The notes under the pieces: generated by a model
Databases searched by the model: none
What the model was told of the DNA's origin: nothing
The model's input: the letters and a program-made list of their open reading frames with translations, nothing else
From: Actinomyces sp. Marseille-P3109
Lineage (GTDB): Bacteria; Actinomycetota; Actinomycetes; Actinomycetales; Actinomycetaceae
Assembly: GCF_900323545.1 (NCBI RefSeq)
Contig: NZ_OOHN01000008.1
Location: forward strand, 1,603,144 to 1,667,143
DNA length: 64,000 nucleotides
Direction of reading: 5' to 3'
Made by a program: the position numbers and the translations under genes
Shown here: in pieces, positions 62,032 through 64,000 of the stretch
Numbering within the stretch: position 1 is the first letter of the stretch
Layout: every line of letters begins with the position of its first letter

Positions 62032-63144
62032 ATGACTCAGACCCCTACCGCGGCCGAGGAGGCCCTGGCCAACGCCACCAATGAAGCCTCCCTGGCCCGA
62101 TCGATCGCCCGCTCCGCAGAGATCGAGGCCGATATCGCCGTCAACCCCGGCCGCTACCGGATGTTCACCGGGGTGCGTCCCACAGGGAACATGCACCTGG
62201 GCCACTACTTCGGCACCATGCACTCCTGGAAGACGATCCAGGACGCGGGCGTGGACACCTGGATCCTCGTGGCCGACTACCAGGTCATCACCGACCGCGA
62301 CGGCGTCGGCCCCATCCGCGAACGCGTCCTGTCCCTGGTCACCGACGCCCTGGCCGTGGGCGTGGACCCGCAGCGCTCGACGATCTTCGCCCACTCGGCG
62401 GTCCCGGCCCAGAACCAGCTGATGCTGCCCTTCCTGTCCCTGGTGACCGAGTCCGAGCTCCACCGCAACCCCACGGTGAAGTCCGAGCTGGAGGCCACCG
62501 ACGGGCGCGCCATGAGCGGTCTGCTGCTCACCTACCCCGTCCACCAGGCCACCGACATTCTCTTCTGCCAGGCCAACCTCGTCCCCGTCGGCAAGGACCA
62601 GCTCCCCCACCTGGAGCAGGCCCGGCTCATCGCCCAGCGCTTCGACAAGCGCTACGGGCGGGCCGTTAAGGACCACCCGGTCTTCCGCCGTCCCGAGGCC
62701 CTGCTCAGCCAGGCCCCGATGCTGCTGGGCCTGGACGGGGAGAAGATGAGCAAGTCCCGCCGCAACACGATCGAGCTGGGCATGAGTGCCGATGAGACCG
62801 CCAAGCTCCTCAAGAAGGCCAAGACGGACTCCGACCGCGTCATCACCTACGACCCCGCCGGACGCCCGGAGGTCTCCAACCTGCTGATGCTGGCCTCCCT
62901 GTGCGGGGCGGGCACACCCGAGGAGATCGCCGAGCGCATCGGCGACGGCGGCGCCGGCACGCTCAAGAAGGTCACCACGGAGGCCGTCAACGAGTTCTTC
63001 GCCCCCGTCCGGGCCCGTCGCGCCGAGCTGGCCGCCAACGAGGACTACCTCCTGGAGGTCCTGGGGCAGGGCAACGCCCGGGCCAACGAGGTCGCTGCGA
63101 AGACGCTCGACGACGTCCGCACCGCCATGCACATGAACTACTGA
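62032..63144 (+). CDS. trpS: Tryptophanyl-tRNA synthetase
   Basis: 370 residues. Class I synthetase signatures: HLGH (GNMHLGHYFGTMHSW, HIGH motif), MLPFLSLVTESELHRNPTVK, YPVHQATDILFCQANLVPVGKDQ, and GEKMSKSRRNTIEL (KMSKS). It charges tRNA-Trp. No tRNA-dependent leader or attenuator was seen upstream. It ends before a long hairpin. Confidence 0.95.
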   Translation: MTQTPTAAEEALANATNEASLARSIARSAEIEADIAVNPGRYRMFTGVRPTGNMHLGHYFGTMHSWKTIQDAGVDTWILVADYQVITDRDGVGPIRERVLSLVTDALAVGVDPQRSTIFAHSAVPAQNQLMLPFLSLVTESELHRNPTVKSELEATDGRAMSGLLLTYPVHQATDILFCQANLVPVGKDQLPHLEQARLIAQRFDKRYGRAVKDHPVFRRPEALLSQAPMLLGLDGEKMSKSRRNTIELGMSADETAKLLKKAKTDSDRVITYDPAGRPEVSNLLMLASLCGAGTPEEIAERIGDGGAGTLKKVTTEAVNEFFAPVRARRAELAANEDYLLEVLGQGNARANEVAAKTLDDVRTAMHMNY

Positions 63145-63192
63145 AGGCCATTGACAGCCGCAGACGGACACTGAGCCCGCGGCTCAACCGCC

Positions 63193-63233
63193 CCGATCGG
63201 CCCGGTTCGCGACGCGCGTACCGGGCCGATCGG
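63193..63233 (+). terminator. Terminator after trpS
   Basis: A perfect 14-bp stem (63193-63206 with 63220-63233, left arm CCGATCGGCCCGGT) and a 13-base loop, about 50 bases after the trpS stop. No U-run. Confidence 0.75.
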
Positions 63234-63287
63234 CGTCGTGCGGTCGGATATGTGACTCGGGTCGTTTCTCACCGTAGTCTTGCCCCT

Positions 63288-64000
63288 GTGACTCCTAACA
63301 CGACGCCCAAGGCCGGCAAGAAGCAGTCCACCCGTCCCTCCAAGTCCGCTGCCGCACCGACCGAGGCGCCCGCCCAGGCGCCTGAGTCAGCGTCCGTGAC
63401 GGATGCAGCGCCCGCATCGGCCGAACCGACCGTGGCGAGCGGACCGCAGCCGGCCCAGCACTCGCTGATCGGCCGGATCCCGGTCATCGAGGTCTTCCCC
63501 GTCGTCGAGGACGGGCGCTGGCCGGCCAAGGCCGTCGTCGGGGAGGTCATCCCGATCCGTGCCACCGTCTTCCGCGAGGGGCACGACCGCTACGGAGCCA
63601 CTGCAGTCCTGGTGCGCCCCGACGGCACAGACGGCCCCAGCGCCCGCATGCACGACATCGCCCCGGGCCTGGACCGCTACGAGGCCTCCCTGGCGCCGGA
63701 CGCCCCCGGGGACTGGCGCTTCCGCGTCGAGGGCTGGTCGGACCCGTACGCCACCTGGAGCCACGACGCCGGCATCAAGGTGCCGGCCGGCATCGACGTC
63801 GAGCTCATGCTCGAGGAGGGCGCCCGGGTCCTGGACCGGGCAGTGGCCGTCGAGGGCCGGGACGAGGAGGGCGTCAAGGCCCTCAACGACGCCGTGTGGA
63901 TCATGCGCGACCCCTCCAACCCCGTGAGCGACCGCCTGGCGGCCGGTCTGGCCGACTCGGTCAAGGCGGCCCTGGAGCGTCTGCCGCTGCGCGACCACGT
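63288..64000 (+). CDS. glgE: Alpha-1,4-glucan:maltose-1-phosphate maltosyltransferase GlgE (N-terminal part)
   Basis: Starts at GTG 63288 and runs off the window (237 codons seen). After a low-complexity Ala/Pro/Thr N-terminus (about 60 residues) comes the GlgE N-terminal domain: IGRIPVIEVFPVVEDGRWPAKAVVGEVIPIRATVFREGHD, WRFRVEGWSDPYATWSHDAGIKVPAG and GARVLDRAV. GlgE elongates alpha-glucan from maltose-1-phosphate; the catalytic barrel would lie beyond the end. Fits functionally with glgX upstream. Confidence 0.88.
   Translation, partial: MTPNTTPKAGKKQSTRPSKSAAAPTEAPAQAPESASVTDAAPASAEPTVASGPQPAQHSLIGRIPVIEVFPVVEDGRWPAKAVVGEVIPIRATVFREGHDRYGATAVLVRPDGTDGPSARMHDIAPGLDRYEASLAPDAPGDWRFRVEGWSDPYATWSHDAGIKVPAGIDVELMLEEGARVLDRAVAVEGRDEEGVKALNDAVWIMRDPSNPVSDRLAAGLADSVKAALERLPLRDH

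Overview
The window looks like chromosome of a high-GC Actinomycetota, most probably an Actinomyces/Schaalia-type member of the Actinomycetaceae. The genus is inference. It rests on the GC-rich third codon positions, the frequent GTG starts and the gene set: AdnAB recombination helicase-nuclease, an HRDC-type UvrD2, GlgE maltosyltransferase, an UPF0182/PPA1309/Zincin_2/YlbL block and a reduced Tad pilus locus. Most of it is ordinary chromosomal backbone. Lower-GC accessory patches sit at 0-2.2 kb, 4.1-6.2 kb, 23.7-24.0 kb and 44.9-49.4 kb.

Layout. 0-2.2 kb: a 126-bp inverted-repeat element, an M23-type metallopeptidase, a secreted I36-type protease inhibitor with a partly duplicated 3' end, and a possible small RNA. 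2.2-8.9 kb: EttA translation factor, two tandem CPBP membrane proteases, release factor 2, and a LysR regulator divergent from a small membrane protein. 8.7-13.7 kb: Tad (Flp-type pilus) operon tadA-tadB-tadC-pilin-tadE-tadE-tadG on the minus strand. 13.9-23.7 kb: a degenerate APH-fold protein, a membrane protein, adnB-adnA and a DUF3107 protein. 23.7-26.8 kb: a structured intergenic RNA candidate ahead of a maltose-acetyltransferase-like gene, a sirtuin, PPK2 and initiator tRNA-Met. 26.8-38.7 kb: UPF0182, PPA1309, Zincin_2, YlbL protease, an orphan ThiF/cyclodehydratase-like protein, UvrD2 and NudC. This set, with adnAB and DUF3107, matches a block I recall from mycobacteria (about Rv3193c-Rv3208A), rearranged and without whiB7.

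38.7-43.6 kb: a four-gene sugar cassette (SorC-type regulator, FucP-like permease, mutarotase-like protein, PfkB kinase) resembling the enterobacterial deoxyribose operon (deoQ/deoP/deoM/deoK). 43.7-57.6 kb: cysteine desulfurase, then an accessory segment, mnmA, an AbrB protein, a GntR-controlled ABC transporter, a large Ser/Thr-rich membrane-anchored protein, and etfA/etfB. The accessory segment holds a two-component system, a DUF418 protein, small genes and broken genes, and has related gene remnants at both ends. 57.8-64 kb: glgX, a membrane alpha/beta hydrolase, trpS and the start of glgE.

How the parts connect: AdnAB and UvrD2 are DNA break and replication helicases. Cysteine desulfurase supplies sulfur for MnmA-catalysed tRNA 2-thiouridine. 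GlgX and GlgE belong to glycogen/alpha-glucan metabolism. EtfAB carries electrons from unidentified dehydrogenases. The deo-like cassette would feed a pentose phosphate into central metabolism. The least explained element is the region 23794-23931: three stem-loops plus a helix that cannot form together with the first one, as in a regulatory RNA switch.
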